DNA of 64,000 nucleotides, taken from positions 186,001 to 250,000 of the forward strand of contig NZ_LIPG01000001.1 of NCBI RefSeq assembly GCF_001905505.1, given 5' to 3'. Positions 25,536-33,245 of the stretch are shown here, in pieces (position 1 is the first letter of the stretch; each line of letters opens with the position of its first letter). Both the position numbers and the translations under genes were made by a program. Source of the DNA: Streptomyces sp. CB02058. Its GTDB lineage: Bacteria; Actinomycetota; Actinomycetes; Streptomycetales; Streptomycetaceae. Under the pieces are notes generated by a model. That model worked only from the letters and a program-made list of their open reading frames with translations. It had not been told where the DNA came from and made no database searches.

Positions 25536-25979
25536 TCACGGGCCCGGAGGGCTTCGGCGGACGGGGGTGCCTGCCCGGACGTCCCCGCGTCGGGGGACCG
25601 CTGCCGCCTGCCCGGCGGACCCGTCCTGCTCCGACTCCTGGAAGTCGACGACGGCTTCGCCGTGCTGGGCCGCCCACTCCGTCAGGGCGGCGATGGGCAC
25701 CACGAGCGTCCGGCCGAGCTCGGTGAGGCTGTACTCGACCCGGGGCGGCGCCTCGGCGTACGCATGGCGTTCGACGAGGCCGTAGCCCTGGAGCCTGCGC
25801 AGCGTCTGGGTGAGGACCTTGCGCGAGACACCGCCGATCAGGCCGACCAGTTCACCGTGCCGGCACGGTGAGCGGCTGAGCGCGAAGATCACGACGACGG
25901 CCCACTTGTCGGCGATGATCTCGATCGCCAGCCGGGCGGGGCAGTCGGCGAGGAAGACGTCTCCGGCCGAGTGGCTCAT
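25536..25979 (-). CDS. HxlR/DUF24-family redox-type regulator
   Basis: This 147-residue winged-helix protein has the HxlR pattern: Cys13 in FLADCPARLAIEIIADKW, then RHGELVGLIGGVSRKVLTQ, LRRLQGYGLVERHAY and EYSLTELGRTLVVPI. A conserved N-terminal cysteine is the redox sensor in relatives such as YodB and QorR. It is divergent from a quinone oxidoreductase gene, with a perfect palindrome between them, so it very likely represses that gene and itself. The ATG at 25979 was chosen because it begins the family domain. The open minus-strand frame continuing to 27095 lies antisense to the oxidoreductase gene and is not coding. Confidence 0.92.
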   Translation of the reverse strand: MSHSAGDVFLADCPARLAIEIIADKWAVVVIFALSRSPCRHGELVGLIGGVSRKVLTQTLRRLQGYGLVERHAYAEAPPRVEYSLTELGRTLVVPIAALTEWAAQHGEAVVDFQESEQDGSAGQAAAVPRRGDVRAGTPVRRSPPGP

Positions 25980-25988
25980 GGGACGGGA

Positions 25989-26006
25989 AGGTACCAGGAG
26001 GTACCT
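25989..26006. promoter_or_regulatory. operator AGGTACC-N4-GGTACCT
   Basis: The arms AGGTACC (25989-25995) and GGTACCT (26000-26006) are perfect inverted copies around AGGA. The site is 9 bp upstream of the HxlR regulator's ATG and about 160 bp before the divergent oxidoreductase gene. GTAC-type palindromes suit DUF24 regulators. Confidence 0.65.
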
Positions 26007-26165
26007 GTCGGATCCGTAGTTTCGTCTGTGTGCGACGACGCCGGACGCGGGCAACACCCCAGTTTCCGCGCCCCGTCGAGCGCCTTGCCGCCGCCCCACG
26101 CGGGAGGGCCGAGCGCCCTTCCGCCGCCCCGCGCGCAGCCCTCCGAGAGAAAGACGGGTCACCCC

Positions 26166-27146
26166 ATGCCACGCGTCGTCGTGTTCGACAGGACCGGAGC
26201 ACCGGACGTCCTGCGCATCGCCGAGGAACCGGTCGTCGAGCCCGCCGAGGGCGAGGTACGGATCAGGATCGAGGCCATCGGCGTCAACCGGCTCGACCAG
26301 ATGATGCGTGCGGGGTCCTACCCCGGGCCGGTCCGTCTGCCGCACGCCCGGCTGGGCTGCGAGGCAACGGGCGTCGTCGACGCGGTGGGCCCCGGTGTCG
26401 AGGGGCTCGCAGCGGGCGGCGCGGTCCTTGTCACCGCCGTCCCGGCGATGGACCTCAACGGCACCTACGCCGAATACACCACCGTGCCCGCCGCCACCGT
26501 CGTCGCGCGGCCCGAAGGGCTGGACGCGACCGGCGCGGCGGCCCTGTGGGTGGCGTACTCCACGGCGTACGGCGCGCTCGTGGAGAAGGCCGGGACGCGC
26601 CCCGGCGACCATGTCCTGATCACCGCCGCCTCCAGCTCCGTCGGCCTGGCCGCCCTCCAGGTCGCCCGGCAGATCGGTGCCGTTCCCCTGGCGGTCACCC
26701 GGCACACCGCGAAGAAGGACCGCCTGCTGGCCGCGGGCGCCGCCGCGGTCGTCGTCACCGACGACGAGGACGTGGCGGAGGCCGCCCGCAGGCACAGCGG
26801 CGGGGCCGGGGCCGACGTCATCCTCGACTCCGTCATGGGCCCCGGTCTGGCGGACCTGGCGAAGGCGGCCAGACCCGGCGGAACCCTGGTCACCGCGGGC
26901 TGGCTGGACCCCCGGCCCGCGACGTTCCCGATGAACTGGCCCCTCACGGTCCTCGGCTACGCCGGCTTCGAGCACACGCTCGACCCCGTCGTGGTGCGCC
27001 GCATCGCGGCCTTCCTGGACGCCGGCCTGCGCACCGGAGCGCTGCGGCCCACCGTGGACCGGGTGTTCGGCCTCGACGACATCGTCGAGGCGCACCGGTA
27101 CCTGGAGCGGGGACGGCAGGTCGGCAAGATCGTCGTCACCGTCTGA
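26166..27146 (+). CDS. zinc-independent quinone oxidoreductase (MDR superfamily)
   Basis: The 326-residue protein has the GroES-like N-terminal fold (IAEEPVVEPAEGEVRIRIEA, NRLDQMMRAGSYPG) and a nucleotide-binding domain with the AASSSVGLAALQVARQIGA motif. The cysteines expected of zinc-dependent alcohol dehydrogenases are missing, which places it with NADPH:quinone reductases. It would reduce quinones or other electrophiles, which fits control by the divergent cysteine-bearing HxlR regulator. The ATG at 26166 is the only reasonable start; its ribosome site is weak. The 186-bp upstream region includes a degenerate direct repeat at about 26080-26140. Confidence 0.92.
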   Translation: MPRVVVFDRTGAPDVLRIAEEPVVEPAEGEVRIRIEAIGVNRLDQMMRAGSYPGPVRLPHARLGCEATGVVDAVGPGVEGLAAGGAVLVTAVPAMDLNGTYAEYTTVPAATVVARPEGLDATGAAALWVAYSTAYGALVEKAGTRPGDHVLITAASSSVGLAALQVARQIGAVPLAVTRHTAKKDRLLAAGAAAVVVTDDEDVAEAARRHSGGAGADVILDSVMGPGLADLAKAARPGGTLVTAGWLDPRPATFPMNWPLTVLGYAGFEHTLDPVVVRRIAAFLDAGLRTGALRPTVDRVFGLDDIVEAHRYLERGRQVGKIVVTV

Positions 27147-27274
27147 CCACGAGGGGCACGGTGGCCCGCAGCCTGTGTCCGTCCCGTAGGGGACGGGTCC
27201 GTCCTGCGGGCGACCCCGGTCCGCACATTCTTCGGCCGCCCGGCCGATGCCGGGGCGCGGCCGGGCGGAGCACC

Positions 27275-27475
27275 ATGGAATGCATGAGCACCCTTTATCT
27301 GAACCCGCGAAGGACCGGGCCCGCGCACGGCGCGACCGCGGCCACCGGCCGCCCGCGCGGCCACCGCGCCGGGGACGTGGTGCGCGCCGTCTCCGTCTAT
27401 GTGCGCGCCGCGTTCGGTGTGGCCGTACTCGGCGAGTACGCGGAGGAGGCGGGCGTCGTCCGCCGCCACCGCTGA
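27275..27475 (+). CDS. small basic protein of unknown function
   Basis: A 66-codon frame starts at the ATG at 27275 with GGAG about 5 nt upstream; a second ATG at 27284 is also possible. The product (MECMSTLYLNPRRTGPAHGA, later VVRAVSVYVRAAFGVAVLGE) is basic with one amphipathic helical stretch and no signal peptide. Codon bias fits a real gene, and the frame ends just before a hairpin, but I cannot name a family. It could still be a chance frame in GC-rich DNA. Confidence 0.5.
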   Translation: MECMSTLYLNPRRTGPAHGATAATGRPRGHRAGDVVRAVSVYVRAAFGVAVLGEYAEEAGVVRRHR

Positions 27476-27522
27476 GCCCGCCCCGGCCGGGCGCCGTACG
27501 GTACCGGCCGCCGCACCGGACC

Positions 27523-27539
27523 GGCCCCGTACCGGGGCC
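27523..27539. terminator. hairpin between convergent genes
   Basis: GGCCCCG (27523-27529) and CGGGGCC (27533-27539) form a perfect 7-bp stem around TAC, in the 106-bp gap between the small protein gene and the XPB helicase gene. The surroundings repeat the GTACCGGCC / CCCGTAC words several times. Confidence 0.5.
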
Positions 27540-27581
27540 TGCCCCTGCGCCCGACCGGGCCCCGTACGCGACCGGCCCCCG

Positions 27582-29225
27582 TCAGCTCTCCGTGAGCAGT
27601 TCGTCCGCGTCGACGATCCGGTACGCGTAGCCCTGCTCGGCCAGGAACCGCTGGCGGTGCGCCGCGAAGTCCTGGTCGATCGTGTCGCGCGCGACCACCG
27701 AGTAGAACCGGGCCTCGTGCCCGTCCGCCTTCGGCCGCAGCACCCGGCCGAGCCGCTGTGCCTCCTCCTGGCGCGAACCGAACGTCCCGGACACCTGGAT
27801 GGCGACCGTGGCCTCCGGCAGGTCGATCGAGAAGTTCGCGACCTTCGACACCACCAGCACGCTGATCTCGCCCTGGCGGAACGCGTCGAACAGCTTCTCG
27901 CGCTGCGCGTTGCTCGTCTCGCCCTTGATCACCGGGGCGTCCAGATGCTCGCCGAGCTCGTCGAGCTGGTCGATGTACTGCCCGATGACGAGGGTCTGCT
28001 CACCCCGGTGCTTGCGCACGAGGGCCTCGGTGACCTTCCGCTTCGTCGCGGTCGTCGCGCAGAACCGGTACTTCTCCTCGGCCTCGGCCGTCGCGTACGC
28101 GAGGCGCTCCGAGTCCGTGAGGTTCACCCGGACCTCGACACAGTCGGCGGGCGCGATGTAACCCTGCGCTTCGATCTCCTTCCACGGGGCGTCGAAGCGC
28201 TTGGGCCCGATCAGCGAGAAGACGTCCGACTCGCGGCCGTCCTCGCGCACCAGCGTCGCGGTCAGCCCGAGGCGCCTGCGTGCCTGGAGGTCGGCGGTGA
28301 ACTTGAAGACGGGCGCGGGCAGCAGATGCACCTCGTCGTAGATCACGAGCCCCCAGTCCCGGGAGTCGAACAGCTCCAGGTGCGGGTAGATCCCCTTACG
28401 GCGGGTGGTCAGCACCTGGTACGTGGCGATCGTGACCGGGCGGATCTCCTTGCGCGTACCGCTGTACTCGCCGATCTCCTCCTCGGTCAGCGAGGTCCGC
28501 TTCACCAGCTCGTGCTTCCACTGCCGCGCCGACACGGTGTTGGTGACCAGGATCAGCGTGGTCGCCTTGGCCTCCGCCATCGCACCGGCGCCGACCAGCG
28601 TCTTGCCCGCGCCGCAGGGGAGCACGACGACACCCGAGCCGCCGTGCCAGAAGCCGTCGACGGCCTGCCGCTGGTACGGGCGCAGCGCCCAGCCGTCCTG
28701 GTCGAGCTCGATCGGGTGCGCCTCGCCGTCGACGTACCCGGCGAGATCCTCGGCCGGCCAGCCCAGCTTCAGCAGCGTCTGCTTGATCTGCCCGCGCTCG
28801 GAGGGGTGCACGGCCACGGTGTCCGGGTCGATACGGGCCCCGACGAGCGGCTGGACCTTCTTCGAGCGGAGGATCTCCTCCAGCACCGGCCGGTCGTTGG
28901 AGGTCAGCACCAGCCCGTGCACCGGGTGCTTGGACAGGGTGAGACGGCCGTACCGTGCCATCGTCTCGGCGATGTCGACGAGGAGCGCGTGCGGCACGGG
29001 GTAGCGCGAGTACTCCACGAGGGCGTCGACGACCTGCTCGGCGTCGTGCCCCGCGGCGCGGGCGTTCCACAGGCCGAGCGGGGTCAGCCGGTAGGTGTGG
29101 ATGTGCTCGGGCGCACGCTCCAGCTCGGCGAAGGGCGCGATGGCACGACGGCAGGCCTCGGCCTGGTCGTGGTCGACCTCCAGGAGCAGCGTCTTGTCAC
29201 TCTGGACGATGAGGGGTCCGGTCAC
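27582..29225 (-). CDS. XPB-like DNA repair helicase
   Basis: This 547-residue SF2 helicase has an N-terminal helicase-associated domain (GPLIVQSDKTLLLEVDHDQA), the Q-motif region LRPYQRQAV, Walker A LPCGAGKTLVGAGAM and the DEVH box VIYDEVHLLPAPVF. The second core carries EEAQRLGRVLRPKADGHEA. Actinobacterial XPB homologues unwind DNA 3'-5' and are tied to repair. The start is the GTG at 29225, as AAGGG lies upstream and homologues begin VTGPLIVQ; the frame to 29294 is an unlikely extension. The usual partner, a helicase-associated domain protein, lies 4 kb away at 33236-35719 rather than next door. Confidence 0.95.
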   Translation of the reverse strand: MTGPLIVQSDKTLLLEVDHDQAEACRRAIAPFAELERAPEHIHTYRLTPLGLWNARAAGHDAEQVVDALVEYSRYPVPHALLVDIAETMARYGRLTLSKHPVHGLVLTSNDRPVLEEILRSKKVQPLVGARIDPDTVAVHPSERGQIKQTLLKLGWPAEDLAGYVDGEAHPIELDQDGWALRPYQRQAVDGFWHGGSGVVVLPCGAGKTLVGAGAMAEAKATTLILVTNTVSARQWKHELVKRTSLTEEEIGEYSGTRKEIRPVTIATYQVLTTRRKGIYPHLELFDSRDWGLVIYDEVHLLPAPVFKFTADLQARRRLGLTATLVREDGRESDVFSLIGPKRFDAPWKEIEAQGYIAPADCVEVRVNLTDSERLAYATAEAEEKYRFCATTATKRKVTEALVRKHRGEQTLVIGQYIDQLDELGEHLDAPVIKGETSNAQREKLFDAFRQGEISVLVVSKVANFSIDLPEATVAIQVSGTFGSRQEEAQRLGRVLRPKADGHEARFYSVVARDTIDQDFAAHRQRFLAEQGYAYRIVDADELLTES

Positions 29226-29395
29226 GCGCGTCGGCCCTTTCCGGCGTGGGGTGGCCGCCCGGGTGCGAACGGCCAAACGTCCAGTGTGCCGCATCGGGGG
29301 CGTGAGCGGGGGAGCCGTGTGCGGCCCCTGCCTCGTCGCCGCCGGTCAGGACCACCGGCGCCTCAGCACACACACCGTGCGATCGAAGGGTTGTT

Positions 29396-29479
29396 GTGTG
29401 CACATTTGTGTGTTCGGCAGGGGTGTTGTTCAATCGCGCCATGACCAGCGCCGACCGCCACGGACCGATCGCGCGATGA
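29396..29479 (+). CDS. 27-residue leader peptide upstream of the LacI-type gene
   Basis: A GTG at 29396 with GAAGGG 5-6 nt upstream opens a 27-codon frame (VCTFVCSAGVLFNRAMTSAD and RHGPIAR). Its TGA overlaps the ATG of the LacI gene in ATGA. Two cysteine codons lie within the first six. The overlap makes translational coupling likely, and the cysteines raise the possibility of cysteine-responsive leader control. The region 29226-29395 also holds a short inverted repeat, GCACACA with TGTGTGC. This is a prediction from layout only. Confidence 0.4.
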   Translation: MCTFVCSAGVLFNRAMTSADRHGPIAR

Positions 29480-30684
29480 CGGACGAGAGGCGTGCCCGGC
29501 CGCCGGACGCCCGCCGGGCGGGAGCGCGCCGGACCGCCGCACGCCGTCCGGAGGCTGTCCCTCCGGTCGCAGCGCCCGCCCTCAGGGCCGCCACCATGCG
29601 GGACGTGGCCGGGCGTGCCGGTGTCTCCGTGTCCACGGTCTCCCGGGTGGTCAACGCCCACGGGTATGTGAAGGCCGGCACACGGGCGCTGGTCGAGAAG
29701 GCGATCACGGAGCTGGGGTTCGTACCGTCGGGAGCGGCCCGTGGCCTGGTGGCCCGGCGGACCGGGCTGCTGGGCCTGTGCCTGCCCGACATGGGTCCGG
29801 CGGGGGTTCAGCAGGCGCTGGGGCCGCTCCGTACGCCTGTCGAGCTGGTCGAGGATTCCGGTCCCGGGCCCGGCGGGGCCACCTGGGGGAGCCTGTACTT
29901 CGGTGAGGTCCTGCGGGGCGCGGAGTACGCCGCCTGGGAGGCGGATTACGCACTGGCCGTCGCTGTGGCCCGTCCGCCGCAGGCGGAAGCCCGGGTCCGG
30001 GACCTGGCCGGACGTGTCGACGGCCTGGTGGTGGTCGCCGGGACGCTGCCGGACGCGCTCCTGGAGCATGTGGCGCACCGGGTTCCCGTCGTGCTCGTCG
30101 CGGGCCCGCGGCCTGCCGGAGGATATGACCACGTCGGGGTCGACAACGGGGAGGGGATACGGGTCCTGGTCGAGCACCTCGTGGGCGTGCACGGTCTGCG
30201 GGACCTCCGGTTCGCCGCAGGCCGGCCGGGTACGCGTGACGACATCGACCGCTTCCGGGGGTTCTGTTCGGCGTCGAGGGCGCTGGGGCTGCCCGTGCCC
30301 GCCGAGCCGGTCCTGCGCGGGGACTTCACGCGTGACTCCGGGCGACGGCTGGCCGAACAGGTCGTGGCCGACCACCGGAGCGGGCGCGCCCGACTTCCCG
30401 AGGCCCTGGTGTGCACCAACGACGAGACCGCGCTGGGGTTCCTCGACGTGCTCAGCGCCGAGGGCGTCCGGGTGCCGGACGACGTCGCGGTCACCGGGTT
30501 CGACGGCATCGACGCCGCGCGGACCTGCTCGCCGCGGCTGACGACGGTCGAGCAGCCGGTGGCGGATCTGGGCCGGCTCGCGGTCGGCGTCCTGGAGGCG
30601 TGCCTGGCCGATCCGCGTCTGCCACGCCAGGATCTGGTCGTGCCCTCCCGGGTCCTGCTGAGGGAGAGCTGCGGGACGCACTGA
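29476..30684 (+). CDS. LacI-family transcriptional regulator
   Basis: From the ATG at 29476 this is 402 residues. The LacI helix-turn-helix (MRDVAGRAGVSVSTVSRVVN) begins only at residue 41, after a basic Arg/Ala-rich tail, so a start at the ATG at 29596 is also possible. The periplasmic-binding-protein-like domain follows, with LGFVPSGAARGLVARRTGLLG, VDNGEGIRVLVEHLV and PDDVAVTGFDGIDAARTCSP. No sugar transporter or hydrolase lies beside it, so its effector and targets are not apparent; nearby genes are a phosphotransferase and a MATE pump. It may be part of an acquired block between the two XPB-linked genes. Confidence 0.9.
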   Translation: MTDERRARPPDARRAGARRTAARRPEAVPPVAAPALRAATMRDVAGRAGVSVSTVSRVVNAHGYVKAGTRALVEKAITELGFVPSGAARGLVARRTGLLGLCLPDMGPAGVQQALGPLRTPVELVEDSGPGPGGATWGSLYFGEVLRGAEYAAWEADYALAVAVARPPQAEARVRDLAGRVDGLVVVAGTLPDALLEHVAHRVPVVLVAGPRPAGGYDHVGVDNGEGIRVLVEHLVGVHGLRDLRFAAGRPGTRDDIDRFRGFCSASRALGLPVPAEPVLRGDFTRDSGRRLAEQVVADHRSGRARLPEALVCTNDETALGFLDVLSAEGVRVPDDVAVTGFDGIDAARTCSPRLTTVEQPVADLGRLAVGVLEACLADPRLPRQDLVVPSRVLLRESCGTH

Positions 30685-30809
30685 GCCGAGACAGCCGTGT
30701 GGGAACGTTGCCCTACTGCGGCGGCCCTCTTTCGTCCTACGGTGTTCGGCGCCGGGAAGTGCCAGGTCAGGAAGATCCGCTCCCGGGAAGTCCGAGCCGA
30801 GGGAGCCCT

Positions 30810-31814
30810 GTGGAAGCCGTGACCGAGAGCATCACCAAGAACCGGCAGTCCACGCGGACGCTGCGGGCGATGATCGAACGGGCCTACGGGGCTCATCAGC
30901 TCCCCGAGGGCGACGACTTCGCCGAGGAGATCACCCACGGCTGGTTCAACGTCGCCTACAGGATCCGGCTGCGCGACGGACAGCAGGCGGTGCTGAAGAT
31001 CGCGCCGCCGGCGGGGACAGAGGTGCTGACCCGCGAGGTGGGGATGATGCGCAACGAACTGGCCGCGATGGCACTGGTCCGGGAACGCACCGCCGTCCCG
31101 ATCCCACGGATCGACCACGCGGACCTGTCCCGGGAACTGGTCGACGCGGACTACTTCTTCATGGAGTTCGTCGACGCGGACAACTTCGGCATCGCCACGT
31201 CCGAAGGCCGCCTCCCGGCCGACGTCGTCGCTGCGGGCGGCAGGGAGCTGGGCGCGCTCAACCGGGAGCTCAACTCGATCGTGGGACCGCACTTCGGGCC
31301 GCTGGAGGGCCCCGGACACCCGACGTGGCGTGAGGCGTTCACCCGGATGATCGAGGACACGCTCGACGACGGCCGGCGGGCGGGCGTCGACCTCGGGTGG
31401 GACCACGGCGACATCCGTGACGTCCTCGCCGAGCACGCGTGGGCCCTCGACGACGTGCACGAGCCGCGGTTCGTCGAGCTCGACCTGTGGACGAAGAACT
31501 CGATGATCAGGGACGGCCGGATCGTCGCGGTCCTCGACCACGAGCGGGCTGTCTGGGGAGATCCGCTCATGGAGGCGGGCTTCACCGGCATCGACCTCCC
31601 GGTGTTCGGCGACCCGTCCGACTTCATGGCCGGTTACGGCCTGGGCGAGCTGTCCCCCTCACAGTGCGTGCGACGACGCCTCTACTCCCTGTACCTGGCC
31701 GTCATCATGGTCGTCGAGACGAAGTACCGGGGCCATCAGGACATGACCACGTACGACTTCGGCCGCACCCAGCTCGACCTGCTGATGAGCCGGTTCGGTC
31801 ACGGCCGGCCGTGA
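30810..31814 (+). CDS. phosphotransferase of the APH/choline kinase superfamily
   Basis: The product is 334 residues with the kinase-like fold. It has an N-lobe with AVLKIAPPAGTEVLTREVGMM (nucleotide-binding Lys and Glu), the catalytic loop VELDLWTKNS with Asp225 and the metal-binding LDHERAVWGDP with Asp243. The usual HGD of the catalytic loop reads ELD here, a departure worth noting. Such enzymes phosphorylate aminoglycosides, macrolides or small metabolites. The GTG at 30810 has GAGGGAG about 5 nt upstream. Its stop overlaps the MATE transporter start in GTGA, so enzyme and exporter are coupled, hinting at a joint resistance or detoxification role. Confidence 0.88.
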   Translation: MEAVTESITKNRQSTRTLRAMIERAYGAHQLPEGDDFAEEITHGWFNVAYRIRLRDGQQAVLKIAPPAGTEVLTREVGMMRNELAAMALVRERTAVPIPRIDHADLSRELVDADYFFMEFVDADNFGIATSEGRLPADVVAAGGRELGALNRELNSIVGPHFGPLEGPGHPTWREAFTRMIEDTLDDGRRAGVDLGWDHGDIRDVLAEHAWALDDVHEPRFVELDLWTKNSMIRDGRIVAVLDHERAVWGDPLMEAGFTGIDLPVFGDPSDFMAGYGLGELSPSQCVRRRLYSLYLAVIMVVETKYRGHQDMTTYDFGRTQLDLLMSRFGHGRP

Positions 31815-33217
31815 CGTACGCGTCCGACGAATCCGCCGCCGGGCCCGCACCCTCCGCGGGGACCGCCCCGCGGGGAGGGCGGCCCGACCGTGCCGCGTCC
31901 CTGGGCACCAGGCCCGTGGGGCGGCTGCTGTGGAGCAACAGCCTGGCCACCACCATGTCCGTGGCCACCTACGGCATCTACGCCCTGACCAACGCGTGGT
32001 TCGTCTCCTGGGGGGTCGGCGCCGACGCGCTGGTGGCCGTCAACATCGTGTCGCCCCTCCTGCTGATCCTCGGCGCGGTCTCCACGACGGTCGGCGTCGG
32101 CGGCGCCTCCATGGTCTCCCGCAGTCTCGGCAGTGGGAACACCCGTCAGGCCGCGCGCGCGGCCGGCAACACCTTCCTCGTCTACTGGGCGGCGGCGGTG
32201 ACCATCACGCTCGTGGGCCTGCTCACGCTCGACCCGCTGCTGACGCTGCTGGGAGCCAGGGGCGACGTCCGCGCCCATGCGCACGACTACGCGCTGATCA
32301 TGCTGGCCGGGGCGATCACATCGACCGGGTTCTCCAGCCTGGTCCGGGCCGAGGGACGCCTGCGCTTCTCCACGATGCTGTGGATGCTCCCGGTCCTGTG
32401 CCAGATCGTCCTCGACCCCCTGCTCATCCTCGGCCTCGGCTGGGGAGTGCGCGGCGCCGCCGTGGGGACCGTCGCCGGGCAGGCGGTCTCCATGGCGATG
32501 AGCCTGTGGTTCTTCTTCCTCCAGCGCGACCGCCCCTACCGCATCACCCTGACGGACCTTCGCCCGCACGGCCCGACCCTGCGTGAACTCGTGGCGGTGG
32601 GAACTCCCTCCTTCCTCACCGGCCTCGGTGCCACGCTCGTCACCTTCGTCGCCAACAACCGTCTGGCCGCCCTCGCGGACCCTGCGGCGCTCACCGCCTA
32701 CGCGACCGCTGTCCGCGTCACCACGTTCGTCCTCATGCCGCAGACCGGCATCGCCCAGGGCATGCAGCCGCTCATCGGCTACAACGCCGGCCGCGGCCTG
32801 ACCGGACGGGCCGAGCGCACCCGCGTCCTGGCCCTGCGCGCGACCGTCCTCTACGGAGCGGCCGCCTGCGCCCTGCTGTTCGTGGCGGCCGACCCCCTGG
32901 CCTCGGCCTTCGCCGACGACCCCGGCACCCGCGACACCACGGCGGCGGTGATGCGGGTCATGGCCCTGAGCTACCCCTTCACCGGTGTGCCGGTCCTGCT
33001 GTCCACCTACTTCCAGGCACGCGGACGGTCCCGGCCCTCCTTCGTGATCTCGGTCGGATCGGTCCTCGCCGTCCAGGTCCCGCTCCTGCTCGTCCTCAGC
33101 GCTTTCGGGACCCCCTGGCTGTGGACGAGCTTTCCCGCCGCGGCGCTCCTCTCCGCCACGGCGGCCCTTCTCGTCCTGCGCCGAGCACGGTCACCGGAAC
33201 CGCCGCGGTGGCGTTGA
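31811..33217 (+). CDS. MATE-family efflux transporter
   Basis: This 468-residue protein with 12 predicted helices starts at the GTG at 31811, overlapping the phosphotransferase stop. MATE blocks are WSNSLATTMSVATYGIYALT, SMVSRSLGSGNTRQAARAAGN and GIAQGMQPLIGYNAGRG. The family exports cationic drugs or metabolites using sodium or proton gradients. The N-terminal 35 residues are a low-complexity tail. The coupling to a kinase-like phosphotransferase suggests that a modified compound, or the same toxic compound, is removed. It is followed by a hairpin shared with the convergent gene. Confidence 0.92.
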   Translation: MTYASDESAAGPAPSAGTAPRGGRPDRAASLGTRPVGRLLWSNSLATTMSVATYGIYALTNAWFVSWGVGADALVAVNIVSPLLLILGAVSTTVGVGGASMVSRSLGSGNTRQAARAAGNTFLVYWAAAVTITLVGLLTLDPLLTLLGARGDVRAHAHDYALIMLAGAITSTGFSSLVRAEGRLRFSTMLWMLPVLCQIVLDPLLILGLGWGVRGAAVGTVAGQAVSMAMSLWFFFLQRDRPYRITLTDLRPHGPTLRELVAVGTPSFLTGLGATLVTFVANNRLAALADPAALTAYATAVRVTTFVLMPQTGIAQGMQPLIGYNAGRGLTGRAERTRVLALRATVLYGAAACALLFVAADPLASAFADDPGTRDTTAAVMRVMALSYPFTGVPVLLSTYFQARGRSRPSFVISVGSVLAVQVPLLLVLSAFGTPWLWTSFPAAALLSATAALLVLRRARSPEPPRWR

Positions 33218-33226
33218 GCTACCGGG

Positions 33227-33245
33227 GACGGCCCGTCAGGCCGTC
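33227..33245. terminator. bidirectional hairpin at convergent gene ends
   Basis: GACGGCC (33227-33233) and GGCCGTC (33239-33245) form a perfect 7-bp stem with loop CGTCA. The hairpin overlaps the last codons of the minus-strand gene ending at 33236. Confidence 0.55.

Noticed and set aside
26080..26140. Direct repeat upstream of the quinone reductase gene (GAGCGCC...CCGCCGCCCC twice)
   Set aside because: Copies differ in length and composition and are low-complexity GC runs; not convincing as binding sites.
25980..27095. N-terminal extension of the HxlR regulator to 519 residues
   Set aside because: The extra part is antisense to the quinone reductase gene, has no domain, and would run over the operator palindrome; the family domain begins at the ATG at 25979.
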